Assembly (NCBI GenBank): GCA_011772495.1
Contig: WVZL01000001.1
Span: 1-64,000, forward strand
Source: Candidatus Aminicenantota bacterium
GTDB lineage: Bacteria > Acidobacteriota > Aminicenantia > Aminicenantales > Aminicenantaceae
Reading direction: 5' to 3'
Length of the DNA stretch: 64,000 nucleotides
Shown here: positions 10,801 through 20,958 of the stretch, piece by piece
Layout of the letters: each line of letters starts with the position of its first letter
Position numbering within the stretch: position 1 is the stretch's first letter
Made by a program: the position numbers and the translations under genes
The notes under the pieces: model-generated
The model's input: only the letters and a program-made list of their open reading frames with translations
Database searches by the model: none
What the model was told of the DNA's origin: nothing

Positions 10801-12045
10801 AAAGAAGGGTCTTTAATCGTTGTTAACCGCAATGCCAATATTGCTATCCTTGATCAACGCGGAAGAGAGGTGGAACATTATCAAGTTCCTTATGGAGCCA
10901 AGATATTAGTCAAAGACGGGGAAGAGATAAAGTCCCGACAAGAATTTGTGGAATGGGATCCCTTCAACACTTTTATCATGACCGAAGAGACAGGAAAAGT
11001 TATATTTCATGATGTCGTTCTCGGGGTCACGATGGAGGAAGTCCAGGATGAATTCACGGGCTTAATCAGTCGAGTCATCAGTGAACCAAAAGACGAGAAA
11101 ATGCAGCCTCGGGTCGAAATCTTTCATCCCAGCAAGAAGGATGATAAGAATAGACCTGTGCTGCTCAAGAAATATTTTCTGCCATCAGGGGCCAATTTAG
11201 AAGTGAAGGATAATGATAAAGTCTTTGCTGGAGATATTTTAGCGAAAATTCCTCGAGAAGTGGCCAGAACTAAAGATATAACCGGCGGTCTTCCTCGAGC
11301 AGAAGAGCTCTTCGAAGCCCGAAAGCCTAAACAGCCAGCTGTCATTTCAGAGATTGATGGAATCGTTGAATATGGAGGTCTTGTCAGGGGTTACAGAAAG
11401 ATAGTTGTCAAGAATGACAGAGGCGGAGAGAAGGAATACCTCATTCCGAAAGGAGCTCATATCAGCGTGGGGGAGGGAGAAAAGATAAAGGCAGGTACAT
11501 CATTGATGGATGGGTCTATCAATCCTCATGACATACTGAAAGTTCTGGGAGAAAAAGAACTGGCTGAGTACCTTTTAAGAGAGATTCAGGCTGTTTACAG
11601 GCTCCAGGGCGTGGCCATCAATGACAAGCACATCGAGATCATCATCCGTCAGATGCTCCGCTGGGTCAAAGTGGAGGAAGTGGGGGATACAGAGTTCTTG
11701 GTGGATGAACAGGTGGATAAGTTTGTTTTCCAGGAAGAAAACGAAAGAATCATCAAAAAGGGAGGAAAGCCAGCTAAGGCTCGACCTCTCCTCTTGGGAA
11801 TCACCAAAAGCGCCCTCAGCACGGATAGTTTCATTGCTGCTGCTTCCTTCCAGGAGACAACTCGTGTCCTGACTGAAGCAAGCCTTTACGGGAAAGTCGA
11901 CTACTTGAGGCGGCTTAAAGAGAATATTATTATGGGCAGGCTTATTCCTGCTGGAACTGGATACAAATACTACCGGGATGTCGAGCTGAGAGAAGAAACA
12001 ACAAAAGAAGCTGAGGAGGGAATAGACGCATCTTTGACAAGATAA
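7900..12045 (+). CDS. rpoC: DNA-directed RNA polymerase subunit beta-prime
   Basis: From ATG 7900 (AGAAGGAGAG ahead) the protein is 1381 residues. The frame is open further upstream inside rpoB, but [18 protein letters not shown] matches the family start. The N-terminal zinc site is C68, C70, C83, C86. The catalytic NADFDGDQ motif has Asp 458, 460 and 462 for Mg2+. A second zinc site is C813, C887, C894, C897. Trigger-loop and bridge-helix regions ([23 protein letters not shown]) are intact. It is split from rpoB, as in most bacteria, and followed by a promoter for the str cluster. Confidence 0.97.
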   Translation: METRQAIGGKPKVDFDRVRISIASPEKIKSWSWGEVTKPETINYRTFKPEKDGLFCAKIFGPINDYECLCGKYKRMKYRGIICERCGVEVTKSKVRRERMGHILLASPVAHIWFFKGTPSRIGLVLDLSIKDLEKVLYFESYIVLAPGETPLREKQLLNDEEYKEAQEKYGDKFQASIGAEAINVLLERIDINKEADKLRKLMKKETSQQRKLRYAKRLRVFKALKKSGNRPDWMILDVIPVIPPDLRPLVRLDGGRFATSDLNDLYRRVINRNNRLKKLIELKAPELIIRNEKRMLQEAVDALFDNGKRGRVHLGANRRPLKSLSEALRGKQGRFRQNLLGKRVDYSGRSVIVVGPELKLNQCGLPKKMALELFKPFIFHKLEKEGLVPSVKIAREWHEQERPEVWDYLEEVVKEHPILLNRAPTLHRLGIQAFEPVLVEGKAIQIHPLVCAAFNADFDGDQMAVHIPLSVEAQVETQALMLSTNNILSPAHGRPLAIPSQDMVLGCYYLTLEKRGEKGEGRIFATFDEALLASESKEISLHARIKVRFSGILMNLSTYYDDQAVMSCPVSKIQNKIIETTPGRIVFNQILPEGVPFINGMLRKKGIENLVFYTYLREGLPPTIEMLDKMKEVGFNQATQAGFSLGINDFIIPKEKETLVEKAQKEVRRIENLYREGTISAGERFNRVVEIWGSVTDKVSNAMFEEMKRLSFEEKQLNPLFVMADSGSRGNKQQIRQLAGMRGLMSKPSGEIIETPIVSNLREGLNVLQYFISTHGARKGLADTALKTANSGYLTRKLVDVSQEVIVDEHDCGTLKGINVSAIVENAEIIEPFEDRLIGRISLERVLHPDTNKVLVDTNQEITEEVAKEFQNVGIERAKIRSVLTCESKRGVCQLCYGRDMPSGKLVDLGEATGIIAAQSIGEPGTQLTMRTFHIGGIAMRGAEKSKLESNNDGIIKFHNLKTVSNKEGSLIVVNRNANIAILDQRGREVEHYQVPYGAKILVKDGEEIKSRQEFVEWDPFNTFIMTEETGKVIFHDVVLGVTMEEVQDEFTGLISRVISEPKDEKMQPRVEIFHPSKKDDKNRPVLLKKYFLPSGANLEVKDNDKVFAGDILAKIPREVARTKDITGGLPRAEELFEARKPKQPAVISEIDGIVEYGGLVRGYRKIVVKNDRGGEKEYLIPKGAHISVGEGEKIKAGTSLMDGSINPHDILKVLGEKELAEYLLREIQAVYRLQGVAINDKHIEIIIRQMLRWVKVEEVGDTEFLVDEQVDKFVFQEENERIIKKGGKPAKARPLLLGITKSALSTDSFIAAASFQETTRVLTEASLYGKVDYLRRLKENIIMGRLIPAGTGYKYYRDVELREETTKEAEEGIDASLTR

Positions 12046-12070
12046 ACTTCGCCTAAGTCTCTCAAAAATA

Positions 12071-12099
12071 TTGACATAGCCTGTAGTTTTTGGTATCAT
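12071..12099 (+). promoter_or_regulatory. Sigma-70-type promoter for the rpsL (str) cluster
   Basis: TTGACA (12071-12076), a 17-base spacer and TATCAT (12094-12099), with TG one base before the -10 box (extended -10). The predicted start site near 12106 lies about 57 bases ahead of rpsL. It is the only clear internal promoter I found between rpoC and rplQ. Confidence 0.75.
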
Positions 12100-12162
12100 C
12101 CGTTCATTCGTTCTGAGAAGTTTTTCGTTCAAAACGAGTAAATTTTTTTTAGGAGACAATAT

Positions 12163-12552
12163 TTGCCTACAGTAAACCAGCTGGTCCGAAAAGGAAGAGT
12201 TTCGAAAAAGGACAAGAGCAAATCTCCAGCCCTGGAGAGATGTCCTCAAAAAAGAGGAGTCTGTACTCGAGTGTTTACGACAACACCAAAAAAGCCTAAT
12301 TCGGCCATGAGAAAGGTAGCCAGGATCAGATTAACAAACAATATAGAAGTCACCGGATATATTCCTGGAATAGGTCATAATTTACAAGAACACTCGATTG
12401 TTCTCATTCGAGGAGGTCGAGTCAAGGATTTGCCTGGAGTCCGTTACCATGTTGTTCGGGGCACTTTAGACTGTGAAGGAGTGGAGGATAGAACGCAGGG
12501 CCGCTCCAAATACGGAAGCAAGAAGCCCAAGGAGAAAAAGATCGCCACTTAG
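12163..12552 (+). CDS. rpsL: 30S ribosomal protein S12
   Basis: A 129-residue S12 at the decoding centre. It starts at TTG 12163 with AGGAG nine bases ahead. K43 ([10 protein letters not shown]), K88 and P91 ([13 protein letters not shown]) are the wild-type residues, so no classical streptomycin-resistance change is present. First gene of the rpsL-rpsG-fusA-tuf group. Confidence 0.96.
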   Translation: MPTVNQLVRKGRVSKKDKSKSPALERCPQKRGVCTRVFTTTPKKPNSAMRKVARIRLTNNIEVTGYIPGIGHNLQEHSIVLIRGGRVKDLPGVRYHVVRGTLDCEGVEDRTQGRSKYGSKKPKEKKIAT

Positions 12553-12563
12553 AGGGAAAGTTC

Positions 12564-13034
12564 ATGCCGAGAAGAGGAACTGTAAAAAAGCGAAAATCAC
12601 CATCGGATTCTTCCTACAGTAGCACTCTGGTTTCCAGGCTTATCAATGTGGTTTTAAAAAAAGGAAAGAAGGGATTAGCCGAGAAAGTTGTCTATGGCGC
12701 CATGGAACAGGTTAAGAACAAGACAAAGCAAGACCCTCTCAAAATGGTCGAAAAAGCAGTGGAGAATGTTAAACCAGTGCTCGAAACAAAGTCGAGAAGA
12801 GTGGGAGGCGCTACCTATCAGGTTCCCATAGAGGTGCCTTTACACCGTTCCACTTCCCTGGCCGTACGGTGGTTAGTCAGGAATGCACGAGAAAGAAGCG
12901 GAAAGAACATGGAAGAAAAACTGGCTGCAGAGATCATCGATGCCGTGAACAATCGCGGTGGAGCGGTTAAGAAAAAAGAAGATACGCATAAAATGGCGGA
13001 AGCGAACAGAGCTTTTGCTCATTATAGATGGTAG
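12564..13034 (+). CDS. rpsG: 30S ribosomal protein S7
   Basis: A 156-residue S7, the assembly initiator of the 30S head, with the usual [10 protein letters not shown] start (many bacteria have MPRRG/R) and the C-terminal [11 protein letters not shown] ending. ATG 12564 lies 11 bases after the rpsL stop, with AGAGGGA ahead. Followed by fusA after 48 bases. Confidence 0.96.
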   Translation: MPRRGTVKKRKSPSDSSYSSTLVSRLINVVLKKGKKGLAEKVVYGAMEQVKNKTKQDPLKMVEKAVENVKPVLETKSRRVGGATYQVPIEVPLHRSTSLAVRWLVRNARERSGKNMEEKLAAEIIDAVNNRGGAVKKKEDTHKMAEANRAFAHYRW

Positions 13035-13082
13035 TCTTCTTCAAGAAGATTTTTAGAATAATCAAGATGGAGAACAGAGTTG

Positions 13083-15173
13083 ATGCAAGGATTCGCCGTC
13101 GAAAAAATCAGAAACATCGGCATCATGGCCCATATCGATGCGGGGAAGACTACCACCACAGAGAGAATTCTTTTCTATACAGGCATCACTCACAAGATGG
13201 GAGAGGTGGATGAAGGTACAGCGGTTATGGATTGGATGGCTCAAGAGCAGGAACGTGGAATAACGATCACCTCTGCTGCCACCACCTGTTACTGGAACGA
13301 TCATCGAATCAATATCATCGATACCCCTGGTCATGTCGATTTTACGGCCGAAGTTGAGCGCTCTTTAAGAGTCCTCGATGGGGCCATCATCATCCTCTGT
13401 GGAGTTGGGGGAGTGGAACCACAATCAGAGACGGTTTGGCGCCAGGCCGATCGATACCAGGTGCCAAGGATCGCTTACATTAATAAAATGGATAGAATGG
13501 GAGTAGATCCTGAAAAGGCATTGAAACAGATGAAGAAAAGACTCAATGCCAATCCTTTGCCGATCCAGATTCCTTTGGGAACAGAGGAGAATTTTAGAGG
13601 CGTCATAGATCTAGTGGAGATGAAAGAGATAGACTGGGGAGAAGATATGTTGGGGACACAATTCGAAGTGCGAGATATCTCTCCAGAAAACCTGGATGCG
13701 GTTCTCGAGAAAAGAAACGAAATATTAGAGCAGGCAAGCGATGCAGATGATGCGGTGATGGAAAAGTATATAGAAGGAGCAGAAATATCACCCCAGGAAA
13801 TCAAGAAGGCCATTAGAGCTGGAACAATTTCCCTTCGATTTGTGCCTGTTCTCTACGGAGCTTCTTTCCGGAATAAAGGTGTTCATCCATTAATGGATGC
13901 CATCGTGGATTATCTTCCGGCGCCAGATGATATTCCTCCTGTAAGGGGATATCATCCCAAGACGCTCGATGTCGAAACGAGGAGAGCTTCCAAGGATGAT
14001 CCGTTTTCTGCTCTCGTATTCAAAATCATGAACGATCCTTATGTGGGGACACTCTCGTTTTTCAGAGTCTATTCTGGCAAGACGAAATTAGGGGCCACAG
14101 TTTATAACTCGACTAAAAGCAGCGAAGAACGTATTTCCCGCCTTTTGGAAATGCATTCCAACAAAAGAAAGGAATTAAAGGAAGCCTTTGCTGGGGATAT
14201 TGCTGCCCTGGGTTCCATGAAGAACGTTTCCACTGGGGATACGTTGTGCCTGAGAAGCCACCCCATTATCCTGGAATCCATAAAATTCCCAGAGCCCGTT
14301 ATTTCAGCCACCATTGAACCCAAATCGAAGATCGATCATTCGAAATTGGCTGAGGCGCTGGCCAAGCTGACCAGAGAAGATCCTACTTTCAGGGTTATAC
14401 ACGATTCCCAAACAGGTCAAACCCTCATTTGTGGGATGGGAGAACTTCACTTAGAGATTCTCATGGACCGAATGACTAGAGAGTTTGGAGTGAAGGCCAA
14501 CCTCGGAAAACCTCAAGTTGCCTACAAGGAAACAATCACTGCTGAAGCCGAAGGTGAAGGCAAATATATCAGGCAGACGGGAGGACGGGGTCAGTACGGC
14601 CATTGCAAGGTCACAGTTGAGCCCTTGGTGAGGGCTAGCGGGTTTGAATTTGTAGAACGGATAAGGGGTGGTGCTATTCCCAGAGAATTCATTTCTTCCA
14701 TCGAAGCTGGAATCAGAGAAGCCATGGAAACGGGAATCTTGGCTGGCTTTCCTATGTCTGATATAAAAGTTACGCTCTTGGATGGTTCCTTTCATGAAGT
14801 CGATTCGACATCTATCGCCTTTAAGATAGCTGGCTCCTTAGCCTTTAAGGAAGCAGCTTCTAAAGCTGCGCCTGTTCTTTTGGAGCCCATCATGAGCTTA
14901 GAAGTCGTATCTCCAGAGGAATATTTGGGAGATATTGTAGGAGATGTCAATGCCCGAAGGGGCAAGATAGAAAAGATGGAAATGAGAGGGGGCTCGAGGG
15001 TCATGCGCGCCTATGTTCCCTTAGCCGAAATGTTTGGCTATGCCACTATTCTCCGGACGATAACCCAAGGAAGAGGTGTCTTTTCCATGGAGTTTTATCA
15101 GTACGAGGTGATTCCCTCGAACATTATGGAAGAAATCGTGGCCCGGGTGGAAGGAAGAATTCCTCTTCGTTGA
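13083..15173 (+). CDS. fusA: Elongation factor G
   Basis: A 696-residue translocation GTPase. G1 is AHIDAGKTT (residues 16-24), followed by [10 protein letters not shown] (G2), DTPGHVDF (G3) and NKMDR (G4). Domain IV begins after the conserved GRGQYGH segment. ATG 13083 was preferred over the adjacent TTG at 13080. GGAGAACAGA precedes it. It belongs to the str cluster, between rpsG and tuf. There is one fusA in the window and no sign of the split EF-G1/EF-G2 pair. Confidence 0.96.
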   Translation: MQGFAVEKIRNIGIMAHIDAGKTTTTERILFYTGITHKMGEVDEGTAVMDWMAQEQERGITITSAATTCYWNDHRINIIDTPGHVDFTAEVERSLRVLDGAIIILCGVGGVEPQSETVWRQADRYQVPRIAYINKMDRMGVDPEKALKQMKKRLNANPLPIQIPLGTEENFRGVIDLVEMKEIDWGEDMLGTQFEVRDISPENLDAVLEKRNEILEQASDADDAVMEKYIEGAEISPQEIKKAIRAGTISLRFVPVLYGASFRNKGVHPLMDAIVDYLPAPDDIPPVRGYHPKTLDVETRRASKDDPFSALVFKIMNDPYVGTLSFFRVYSGKTKLGATVYNSTKSSEERISRLLEMHSNKRKELKEAFAGDIAALGSMKNVSTGDTLCLRSHPIILESIKFPEPVISATIEPKSKIDHSKLAEALAKLTREDPTFRVIHDSQTGQTLICGMGELHLEILMDRMTREFGVKANLGKPQVAYKETITAEAEGEGKYIRQTGGRGQYGHCKVTVEPLVRASGFEFVERIRGGAIPREFISSIEAGIREAMETGILAGFPMSDIKVTLLDGSFHEVDSTSIAFKIAGSLAFKEAASKAAPVLLEPIMSLEVVSPEEYLGDIVGDVNARRGKIEKMEMRGGSRVMRAYVPLAEMFGYATILRTITQGRGVFSMEFYQYEVIPSNIMEEIVARVEGRIPLR

Positions 15174-15248
15174 CGAGAAGAAAATGGAGTAAAGAAAAAT
15201 CTTTAAAGGATCAGAAGCAAGAATGATTAGAATAAACCAAAAAAATAA

Positions 15249-15269
15249 GGCTTGCGACCTGAGCAAGCC
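15249..15269 (+). promoter_or_regulatory. Hairpin in the tuf 5' untranslated region
   Basis: GGCTTGC (15249-15255) pairs perfectly with GCAAGCC (15263-15269) across a seven-base loop. The stem ends four bases before the tuf ribosome-binding site (AAGGAGG). There is no U-run after it, so it is not an intrinsic terminator. It could be an RNA processing or stability element for tuf mRNA; that is inference. Confidence 0.5.
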
Positions 15270-15286
15270 CAAAAGGAGGCAAGAAG

Positions 15287-16489
15287 ATGGCGAGGGCCAA
15301 GTTTGAGCGAACGAAGCCGCATTTAAACATAGGGACGATAGGGCATGTTGATCATGGGAAGACGACGTTGACCTCAGCGGTCACGAAGGTATTGAACAAG
15401 AAGTTGGAGGGGAAGGTTGAGTACATAGAGTTTGACAAGATAGACAATGCGCCTGAGGAGAAGGAGCGAGGGTTAACGATACAGATAGCGCACATTGAGT
15501 ATGAGACGGACAATCGGCATTATGCGCACATCGATTGTCCTGGGCATGCGGATTATATTAAGAACATGATAACAGGGGCGGCGCAGATGGATGGATCGAT
15601 ATTGGTGGTGGCGGCTGATGATGGGCCGATGCCGCAGACGCGGGAGCACATATTATTGGCGCGTCAGGTGAATGTTCCGGCGATAGTGGTATTTATGAAC
15701 AAGGTGGATTTGGTGGATGATCCGGAGATATTGGATTTAGTGGAGTTAGAGGTCAGGGAGTTGTTGACGAAGTATGAGTTTCCTGGGGACAAGATTCCGG
15801 TGATACGGGGGAGTGCGTTGAAGTCGATGGAGTCGGATGGAGATCCTGGGGCAGAGGTGAACAAGCCGATATTGGAGTTGATGGAGGCGGTAGACAGTTA
15901 CATACCGGAGCCGGAGAGGTTAGTGGACAAGCCGTTTTTGATGCCGATAGAGGACATTTTTACGATCAGTGGTCGGGGCACGGTGGTGACGGGTCGAGTA
16001 GAGCGAGGCAAGGTGAAAGTAGGAGAGGACATAGAGATTGTTGGATTTGGGGAGACGCGGAAGAAGGTGGTGACGGGAGTGGAGATGTTTCGCAAGACGT
16101 TGGATGATGGGATAGCCGGAGACAACATAGGAGTGTTGTTGAGGGGGACGGACAAGGATGAGGTAGAGCGAGGGATGGTGTTAGCGAAGCCGGGGTCGAT
16201 CACTCCGCATCGGAAGTTCAAGGCGTCGATATACGCGTTGAAGAAGGAAGAAGGCGGGCGGCACACGCCGTTTTTCACAGGGTACAGGCCGCAGTTTTAT
16301 TTTCGGACCACGGATGTGACGGGGACAGTGAAGTTACCGGGAGGAGTGGAGATGGTGATGCCTGGGGACAACGTGAATTTGGAGATCGAGTTGATAGCGG
16401 ATGTGGCGATGGAGAAGGGATTGCGATTTGCGATTCGAGAGGGAGGACGCACGGTCGGAGCCGGTAGCGTCACCGATATAACAGAATAA
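15287..16489 (+). CDS. tuf: Elongation factor Tu, complete copy
   Basis: A 400-residue GTPase that delivers aminoacyl-tRNA to the ribosome. G1 is GHVDHGKTT (residues 19-27), G3 DCPGH, G4 NKVD, G5 GSAL. The switch-I region reads [13 protein letters not shown], with Leu and Gln-Ile where most EF-Tu have RGITIATAHVEYE. A strong AAAGGAGG precedes ATG 15287. Codon use is unlike its neighbours: all 28 leucines are TTG or TTA, and most isoleucines are ATA. The last 149 bases match the fragment at 1-149 at 145 of 149 positions. Confidence 0.97.
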   Translation: MARAKFERTKPHLNIGTIGHVDHGKTTLTSAVTKVLNKKLEGKVEYIEFDKIDNAPEEKERGLTIQIAHIEYETDNRHYAHIDCPGHADYIKNMITGAAQMDGSILVVAADDGPMPQTREHILLARQVNVPAIVVFMNKVDLVDDPEILDLVELEVRELLTKYEFPGDKIPVIRGSALKSMESDGDPGAEVNKPILELMEAVDSYIPEPERLVDKPFLMPIEDIFTISGRGTVVTGRVERGKVKVGEDIEIVGFGETRKKVVTGVEMFRKTLDDGIAGDNIGVLLRGTDKDEVERGMVLAKPGSITPHRKFKASIYALKKEEGGRHTPFFTGYRPQFYFRTTDVTGTVKLPGGVEMVMPGDNVNLEIELIADVAMEKGLRFAIREGGRTVGAGSVTDITE

Positions 16490-16510
16490 CAGGAGTCATA
16501 AGGAGTCAAG

Positions 16511-16564
16511 AATAGAATAAACTAGAAAAACTAGACAAACTCAACAAACGAGATAAACTAAGGT
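16511..16564 (+). repeat. 9-bp tandem repeat tract, locus 2
   Basis: Six 9-base units (AATAGAATA, AACTAGAAA, AACTAGACA, AACTCAACA, AACGAGATA, AACTAAGGT) lie between tuf and rpsJ and end next to the purine-rich stretch AGGTGAGGAG. Same family and orientation as 388, 24733 and 42791. Confidence 0.75.
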
Positions 16565-16588
16565 GAGGAGAACAGAGGAACTGAGAAA

Positions 16589-16909
16589 ATGGAAAAAATA
16601 AGAATAAGGCTTAAATCTTTTGATCACCGCCTCCTGGACCAGTCCATAAAAGATATTGTGATTAAAGCCAAAAGAACAGGAGCAAATGTTCAAGGGCCCA
16701 TTCCTCTTCCTACTAAAATTCATAGATTCTGCGTTCTTCGTTCTCCCCATGTGGATAAGAGGTCGAGAGAACACTTTGAAATGAGGATTCATAAGAGGTT
16801 GATTGATATCAGCGATTATAACAATGAAACCATCGAAGAGCTCCAGAAACTAGACTTGCCAGCAGGAATCGATGTCGAAATTCAAGCCTTTGGGACGGGA
16901 GGAGAGTAG
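16589..16909 (+). CDS. rpsJ: 30S ribosomal protein S10
   Basis: A 106-residue S10 (NusE), which also joins antitermination complexes with NusB and contacts NusG. The motif [24 protein letters not shown] is recognisable. The C-terminus ([14 protein letters not shown]) is a few residues longer than the common ending. First gene of the S10 cluster; the gap to tuf is 99 bases and holds the 9-bp repeat tract. Confidence 0.96.
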   Translation: MEKIRIRLKSFDHRLLDQSIKDIVIKAKRTGANVQGPIPLPTKIHRFCVLRSPHVDKRSREHFEMRIHKRLIDISDYNNETIEELQKLDLPAGIDVEIQAFGTGGE

Positions 16910-16911
16910 TC

Positions 16912-17880
16912 ATGGTCGAAGGCCTGATTGGAAGAAAGATAGGAATGAGTCAGACTTTTGACCAGCAGGGAAATGTCATTCCCTTGACTGTGATAAAAGC
17001 AGGTCCTTGTACAGTTATCCAGAAAAAAACAGAAGAAAAGGATGGCTATTCTGTTCTCCAGATAGGTCTGGTCGAAGAGAAAGGAGTCAAGCAGCCTATC
17101 AAACCCGTCCAGGGACATTTTAAAAAGGCTGGAGTTCCTCCAGTGAAAATTTTGCGAGAATTTCGCTTTGCTCAAGAAGCCAAGATAAAAGAAGGAGATC
17201 AGATCTTGGTGGATATTTTCCACGAAGGCGAGAAGGTTCATGTCACCGGCACCAGCAAAGGGAAGGGATTTGCCAGCGTCATAAAGCGTTGGGGTTTCCG
17301 GGGCGGTAAAGCCAGCCATGGGTCTATGTTCCATAGAGCCCCTGGATCCATCGGAGCTTCTGCTTTTCCATCTCGAGTCGTCAAGGGAAAAAAATTGCCT
17401 GGTCATATGGGCGATAACAAGACCACCATCAGGAACCTAACTGTTGTCCAGGCTGACACAGAGAGTAACCTTCTCGTCGTTAAGGGGAGTGTTCCTGGAG
17501 CCAGGAACGGATTGGTGTTGGTGAGGAAAGCCGATTTTGATATCCACGCTCCTGTAGAAAAAAAACCAGTCCCCGAGGAAGAAAAAAAACCTCTTGAGGA
17601 AGAGAAGCTAGAAGAAAAAAGACCTGAGGAGAAAAAATTCGAGGATAAGAAACCGATTCCTGAAGAGAAAGAATCCGCTCCAGAAGAAGGTAAGCCCGAG
17701 GAGAAGAAATTAGAGGAAAGAAAGCCTGAAGAGGAGAAGCCGGAGGGGAAAAAGCCAGCACCTGAACCTGAAAAACAAGCCACCGAGGAAAAGGAAATGA
17801 TCCCTGAAGAAACAATGCCAGAGAAAGAGAATCGGAGCCCTGAGATCAAAGAGAAAGCCCCTGAGGAGAAGAAAGAATAG
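16912..17880 (+). CDS. rplC: 50S ribosomal protein L3 with a 109-residue charged C-terminal extension
   Basis: L3 is normally about 205-215 residues; this one is 322. Residues 1-213 are a normal L3 (MVEGLIGRKIGMSQ start, GTSKGKGFASVIKRWGFRGG, HRAPGSIGASAFPSRV). Residues 214-322 are almost only Glu, Lys and Pro with scattered Ala, in irregular EEKKPE-like repeats, predicted to be disordered. The frame is intact and the stop is followed directly by rplD, so this is not a frameshift product. ATG 16912 lies two bases after the rpsJ stop, with GGAGGAG inside the rpsJ end. Confidence 0.95.
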   Translation: MVEGLIGRKIGMSQTFDQQGNVIPLTVIKAGPCTVIQKKTEEKDGYSVLQIGLVEEKGVKQPIKPVQGHFKKAGVPPVKILREFRFAQEAKIKEGDQILVDIFHEGEKVHVTGTSKGKGFASVIKRWGFRGGKASHGSMFHRAPGSIGASAFPSRVVKGKKLPGHMGDNKTTIRNLTVVQADTESNLLVVKGSVPGARNGLVLVRKADFDIHAPVEKKPVPEEEKKPLEEEKLEEKRPEEKKFEDKKPIPEEKESAPEEGKPEEKKLEERKPEEEKPEGKKPAPEPEKQATEEKEMIPEETMPEKENRSPEIKEKAPEEKKE

Positions 17881-17884
17881 GAAA

Positions 17885-18505
17885 ATGGCCAAGATCCAAA
17901 TCTTAGACAAAAGCGGCAAGGCAGCCACCGAAATGAATTTACCCAAGGAAGTCTTCTCTTATCCTGTCAAAGAGCATCTCCTTTACGAGGCTGTTATCAG
18001 CCACAGAGTGAATAAAAGAGCAGGGACTGCTTCGACCAAGACCAGGGCGGAGATTAGAGGCGGGGGCCGAAAGCCCTGGAGACAGAAAGGGACTGGGAGA
18101 GCCAGGGCGGGGAGTATTCGTTCTCCTTTGTGGAAAAAAGGTGGAGTCACCTTCGGTCCCAAGCCCCGAAGCTTTTACTACCATCTCCCGAAGCAGGCAA
18201 AAAAAAACGCTCTGAAGTCGGCGCTAGCCATGAAGTATGATGCCAAGCAACTTCTTGTTCTTAACAAGTTGGAGTTCAAAGAACCAAAAACAAAAGAAGG
18301 ATTTAGACTCATCCAGGACCTGAATCTAGATTCTGCTTTAATTGTTGACAATGATGAGAACAAAAATCTGTTCCTCTCTCTTCGGAATATCCCCAGGATA
18401 AAAACAGTAGATTACAATAAAATCAGCACGTATGATATCTTGAAACATAAATGGCTGGTTTTTACCGAGCCCGCTTTTAAGTCGTTAATGGAGAAATTGA
18501 AGTGA
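17885..18505 (+). CDS. rplD: 50S ribosomal protein L4
   Basis: A 206-residue L4. Its long loop (GGGRKPWRQKGTGRARAGSIRSPLWKKGG in pieces, residues about 60-90) reaches into the peptide exit tunnel. E. coli L4 represses the S10 operon; no equivalent leader is visible here. ATG 17885 follows AGGAAA. Its stop overlaps the rplW GTG by four bases. Confidence 0.95.
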   Translation: MAKIQILDKSGKAATEMNLPKEVFSYPVKEHLLYEAVISHRVNKRAGTASTKTRAEIRGGGRKPWRQKGTGRARAGSIRSPLWKKGGVTFGPKPRSFYYHLPKQAKKNALKSALAMKYDAKQLLVLNKLEFKEPKTKEGFRLIQDLNLDSALIVDNDENKNLFLSLRNIPRIKTVDYNKISTYDILKHKWLVFTEPAFKSLMEKLK

Positions 18506-18795
18506 AAGACCCTTATCAGATTGTTCTGAGGCCAGTGATTACCGAGAAGAGCACACTGCTGAAGGATATAAACAGAGAGGTCTGTTTTGAGGTCGATCGG
18601 AGAGCCAATAAATCTGAAATCAAAACTGCTGTTGAGCAGCTGTTTAAAGTGAAGGTGGAAAGAGTGCGAACTCAGAGCAAAAGAGGGAAGATGAAGAGAG
18701 TCGGGCGGTCGCAGGGCAAGGTCAAAGATTGGAAGAAGGCCTACGTAAAGTTAAAAGAAGGCGAAAAAATGATTGAATTCTTTGAGGCTGTCTAA
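18502..18795 (+). CDS. rplW: 50S ribosomal protein L23
   Basis: A 97-residue L23, the exit-tunnel protein that docks signal recognition particle and trigger factor. The start is GTG 18502, inside the GTGA overlap with the rplD stop. Family motifs are [11 protein letters not shown] and the [10 protein letters not shown] segment. The stop is followed one base later by rplB. Confidence 0.95.
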   Translation: MKDPYQIVLRPVITEKSTLLKDINREVCFEVDRRANKSEIKTAVEQLFKVKVERVRTQSKRGKMKRVGRSQGKVKDWKKAYVKLKEGEKMIEFFEAV

Positions 18796-18796
18796 A

Positions 18797-19624
18797 ATGG
18801 CAATTAAGAAATACAAACCAACAACTTCTAGTCTCAGGCAGAAGACAGGACTGACTTACGAAGAGCTAACGACTAGCCATCCTCATAAACCCTTGCTTCA
18901 GTTTCTTTCAAAGTCAGGGGGAAGAGACTCGAAAGGTCACCTTACCAGTCGCCATCGAGGAGGAGGGCATAAAAGACTGTACCGCCTCATCGATTTTAGA
19001 CGAGACAAAATCGACATCCCCGGTGTAGTCGAGACAATCGAGTATGATCCGAACCGCTCTGCTTTTATATCTCTGATAAAATATTTAGATGGTGAAAGAC
19101 GATATATTCTTGCCCCTCTTGATTTGAAAGTCGGACAGCAGGTTATCTCGACCGATAAGCAAGTCGATATCCTTCCTGGGAACTCTATCCCTCTGAGGTA
19201 TATTCCTTTGGGAACCGTAATCCATAACATTGAATTGAGAAAAAATAAAGGTGGTCAGCTGGCTAGATCCGCTGGCTCGGGTGCTCAGATATTGGCTAAG
19301 GAAGGTGAATATGCTCAAATCCGGCTTCCTTCCTCGGAGATCAGAAAGATTCACCTTGATTGCCGGGCTACTATCGGCCAGGTTGGTAACCTTGACCATC
19401 AGAATATTTCTATAGGCAAAGCTGGTAGGAATCGATGGAAAGGGAAAAAACCCCATGTGAGGGGCACAGCTATGAATCCCGTCGACCATCCTCATGGTGG
19501 AGGGGAAGGAAAAGCCAAAGGAGGTCGAAATCCTGTCAGCCCCGGAGGCAAGCCAACTAAGGGTTACAAGACAAGAAGAAATAAACGGACTCAAGCCTTC
19601 ATAGTGAGAAGAAGGAGAAAATAA
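18797..19624 (+). CDS. rplB: 50S ribosomal protein L2
   Basis: A 275-residue L2 near the peptidyl-transferase centre. The frame is open upstream inside rplW, but [15 protein letters not shown] is the family start (ATG 18797, GAGG nine bases ahead). The conserved [18 protein letters not shown] block with the key histidine is intact, and the tail [16 protein letters not shown] is typical. Confidence 0.96.
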   Translation: MAIKKYKPTTSSLRQKTGLTYEELTTSHPHKPLLQFLSKSGGRDSKGHLTSRHRGGGHKRLYRLIDFRRDKIDIPGVVETIEYDPNRSAFISLIKYLDGERRYILAPLDLKVGQQVISTDKQVDILPGNSIPLRYIPLGTVIHNIELRKNKGGQLARSAGSGAQILAKEGEYAQIRLPSSEIRKIHLDCRATIGQVGNLDHQNISIGKAGRNRWKGKKPHVRGTAMNPVDHPHGGGEGKAKGGRNPVSPGGKPTKGYKTRRNKRTQAFIVRRRRK

Positions 19625-19626
19625 TC

Positions 19627-19917
19627 ATGGGCAGGTCCCTTAAAAAAGGTCCATACTTGGACGAGAAACTCATAAGAAGGGTCAAAGAGTTAGAGGAAAA
19701 AGGAGAAAAAAGAAAGGTGATAAAGACTTGGGCTCGCCGGTCGACTATTATTCCTGAAATGGTAGGGATAACCATTGCAGTTCATAATGGAAGGAAATTC
19801 ATTCCCGTATTTATAACCGAGAATATGGTTGGTCATAAATTGGGAGAATTTTCCCCGACCAGAACATTTAAAGGCCATACATCGAAAACGGCTCGAACTA
19901 TAAAGATCAGAAAATAG
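19627..19917 (+). CDS. rpsS: 30S ribosomal protein S19
   Basis: A 96-residue S19 of the 30S head with [15 protein letters not shown] and the conserved [14 protein letters not shown] and [23 protein letters not shown] blocks. ATG 19627 lies two bases after rplB, with AGAAGGAG ahead. No anomaly. Confidence 0.96.
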   Translation: MGRSLKKGPYLDEKLIRRVKELEEKGEKRKVIKTWARRSTIIPEMVGITIAVHNGRKFIPVFITENMVGHKLGEFSPTRTFKGHTSKTARTIKIRK

Positions 19918-19921
19918 AGAA

Positions 19922-20284
19922 ATGGAAGAACAAGAATTTGTTGCCAATGCAGTTGCCAAATATGTGAGGATTTCTTCTCAGAAATGCCGCTTGGTCACTG
20001 ACTTGATCAGGGATAGGTACGTGGGAGAAGCCCTGACGATCCTTCGTTTTTCTCGAAAGAAGAAGGCCAGTTCTGCCGTGGAGAAGGTGTTGCGCTCTGC
20101 TATCGCCAATGCCCAACAGAAGGTTCCCAATATCGATGTGGATAATCTTTACATATCTCGAATCTTTGTCAACCAAGGCCCGAGTTGGAAAAGATTCAGA
20201 GCAGCTCCCATGGGGAGAGCTCACCGAATCTTAAAAAGACTCAGCCATATCCATGTTTTTTTAGAAGAAAGAAAAGGGAGATAG
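19922..20284 (+). CDS. rplV: 50S ribosomal protein L22
   Basis: A 120-residue L22 whose long beta-hairpin lines the exit tunnel. The hairpin-tip region RAAPMGRAHRILKRLSHI is present, so no typical macrolide-resistance deletion is seen. ATG 19922 follows AGAGAA. It is close to rpsS (4 bases) and rpsC (3 bases). Confidence 0.95.
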   Translation: MEEQEFVANAVAKYVRISSQKCRLVTDLIRDRYVGEALTILRFSRKKKASSAVEKVLRSAIANAQQKVPNIDVDNLYISRIFVNQGPSWKRFRAAPMGRAHRILKRLSHIHVFLEERKGR

Positions 20285-20287
20285 CAA

Positions 20288-20956
20288 GTGGGACAAAAAA
20301 CGCATCCTCTCGGATTTAGATTAGGATTTAACAGGCAGTGGAGCTCCCGCTGGTTCTCCAAGGGTAGAGAGTATGGTCGTTTGATTCATGAAGATTTGAA
20401 AATGAAAAGAGAGATCAAACAAAGATATTTTCATGCCGGGATTGCAGAAGTAGATGTGGAACGCGTAGGTCCGAAAATCAGAGTCATAATTCAAACCGCT
20501 CGGCCTGGTATTATCATCGGGCGCGGGGGAAAGGAAATCGAAAGCCTGAAGAAATTTCTCCAAGACATTGCCCAGCGCGAAGTCTACGTGGATATCCGAG
20601 AAGTGGATAAGCCTGAGCAGAATTCTCTTTTAGTAGCTGAGGGTATTGCCATTCAGCTCGAGAAGAGAATAGCCTATCGGAGAGCGATGAGAAGAGCTGT
20701 TGACCTGGCCCTCAAGATGGGAGCCAAGGGGATTAAAGTCATGTGTTCAGGTCGATTAGGAGGAGTAGAGATAGCCCGATCTGAGTGGTATTTGAGGGGG
20801 CAATTGCCGCTTCAAACGTTAAGAGCAGATATAGATTATGGATTTACTGAGGCCTTCACAACCTATGGTCAGATAGGGATAAAAGTTTGGATCTATAGAG
20901 GCGATATCGACAAACTCAAGATGACCTCCCAAACTGCAGAAGTCGAGGAGATTTAG
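20288..20956 (+). CDS. rpsC: 30S ribosomal protein S3
   Basis: A 222-residue S3 starting at GTG 20288 ([14 protein letters not shown]). The KH domain GxxG loop is in [10 protein letters not shown] (about residues 75-84). The protein forms part of the mRNA entry helicase. AAAGGGAGA within the rplV end serves as the ribosome-binding site. Confidence 0.96.
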   Translation: MGQKTHPLGFRLGFNRQWSSRWFSKGREYGRLIHEDLKMKREIKQRYFHAGIAEVDVERVGPKIRVIIQTARPGIIIGRGGKEIESLKKFLQDIAQREVYVDIREVDKPEQNSLLVAEGIAIQLEKRIAYRRAMRRAVDLALKMGAKGIKVMCSGRLGGVEIARSEWYLRGQLPLQTLRADIDYGFTEAFTTYGQIGIKVWIYRGDIDKLKMTSQTAEVEEI

Positions 20957-20958
20957 CC

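Noticed and set aside
11575-12249. Long minus-strand open frame of 224 codons opposite the end of rpoC and start of rpsL
   Set aside because: It lies wholly antisense to rpoC and crosses the rpsL promoter; no recognisable protein, and antisense frames of this size are common opposite rpoC.
17403-17849. Serine/phenylalanine-rich minus-strand frame opposite rplC
   Set aside because: It is the complement of the Glu/Lys/Pro-rich L3 tail; low-complexity coding on one strand keeps the opposite strand open.
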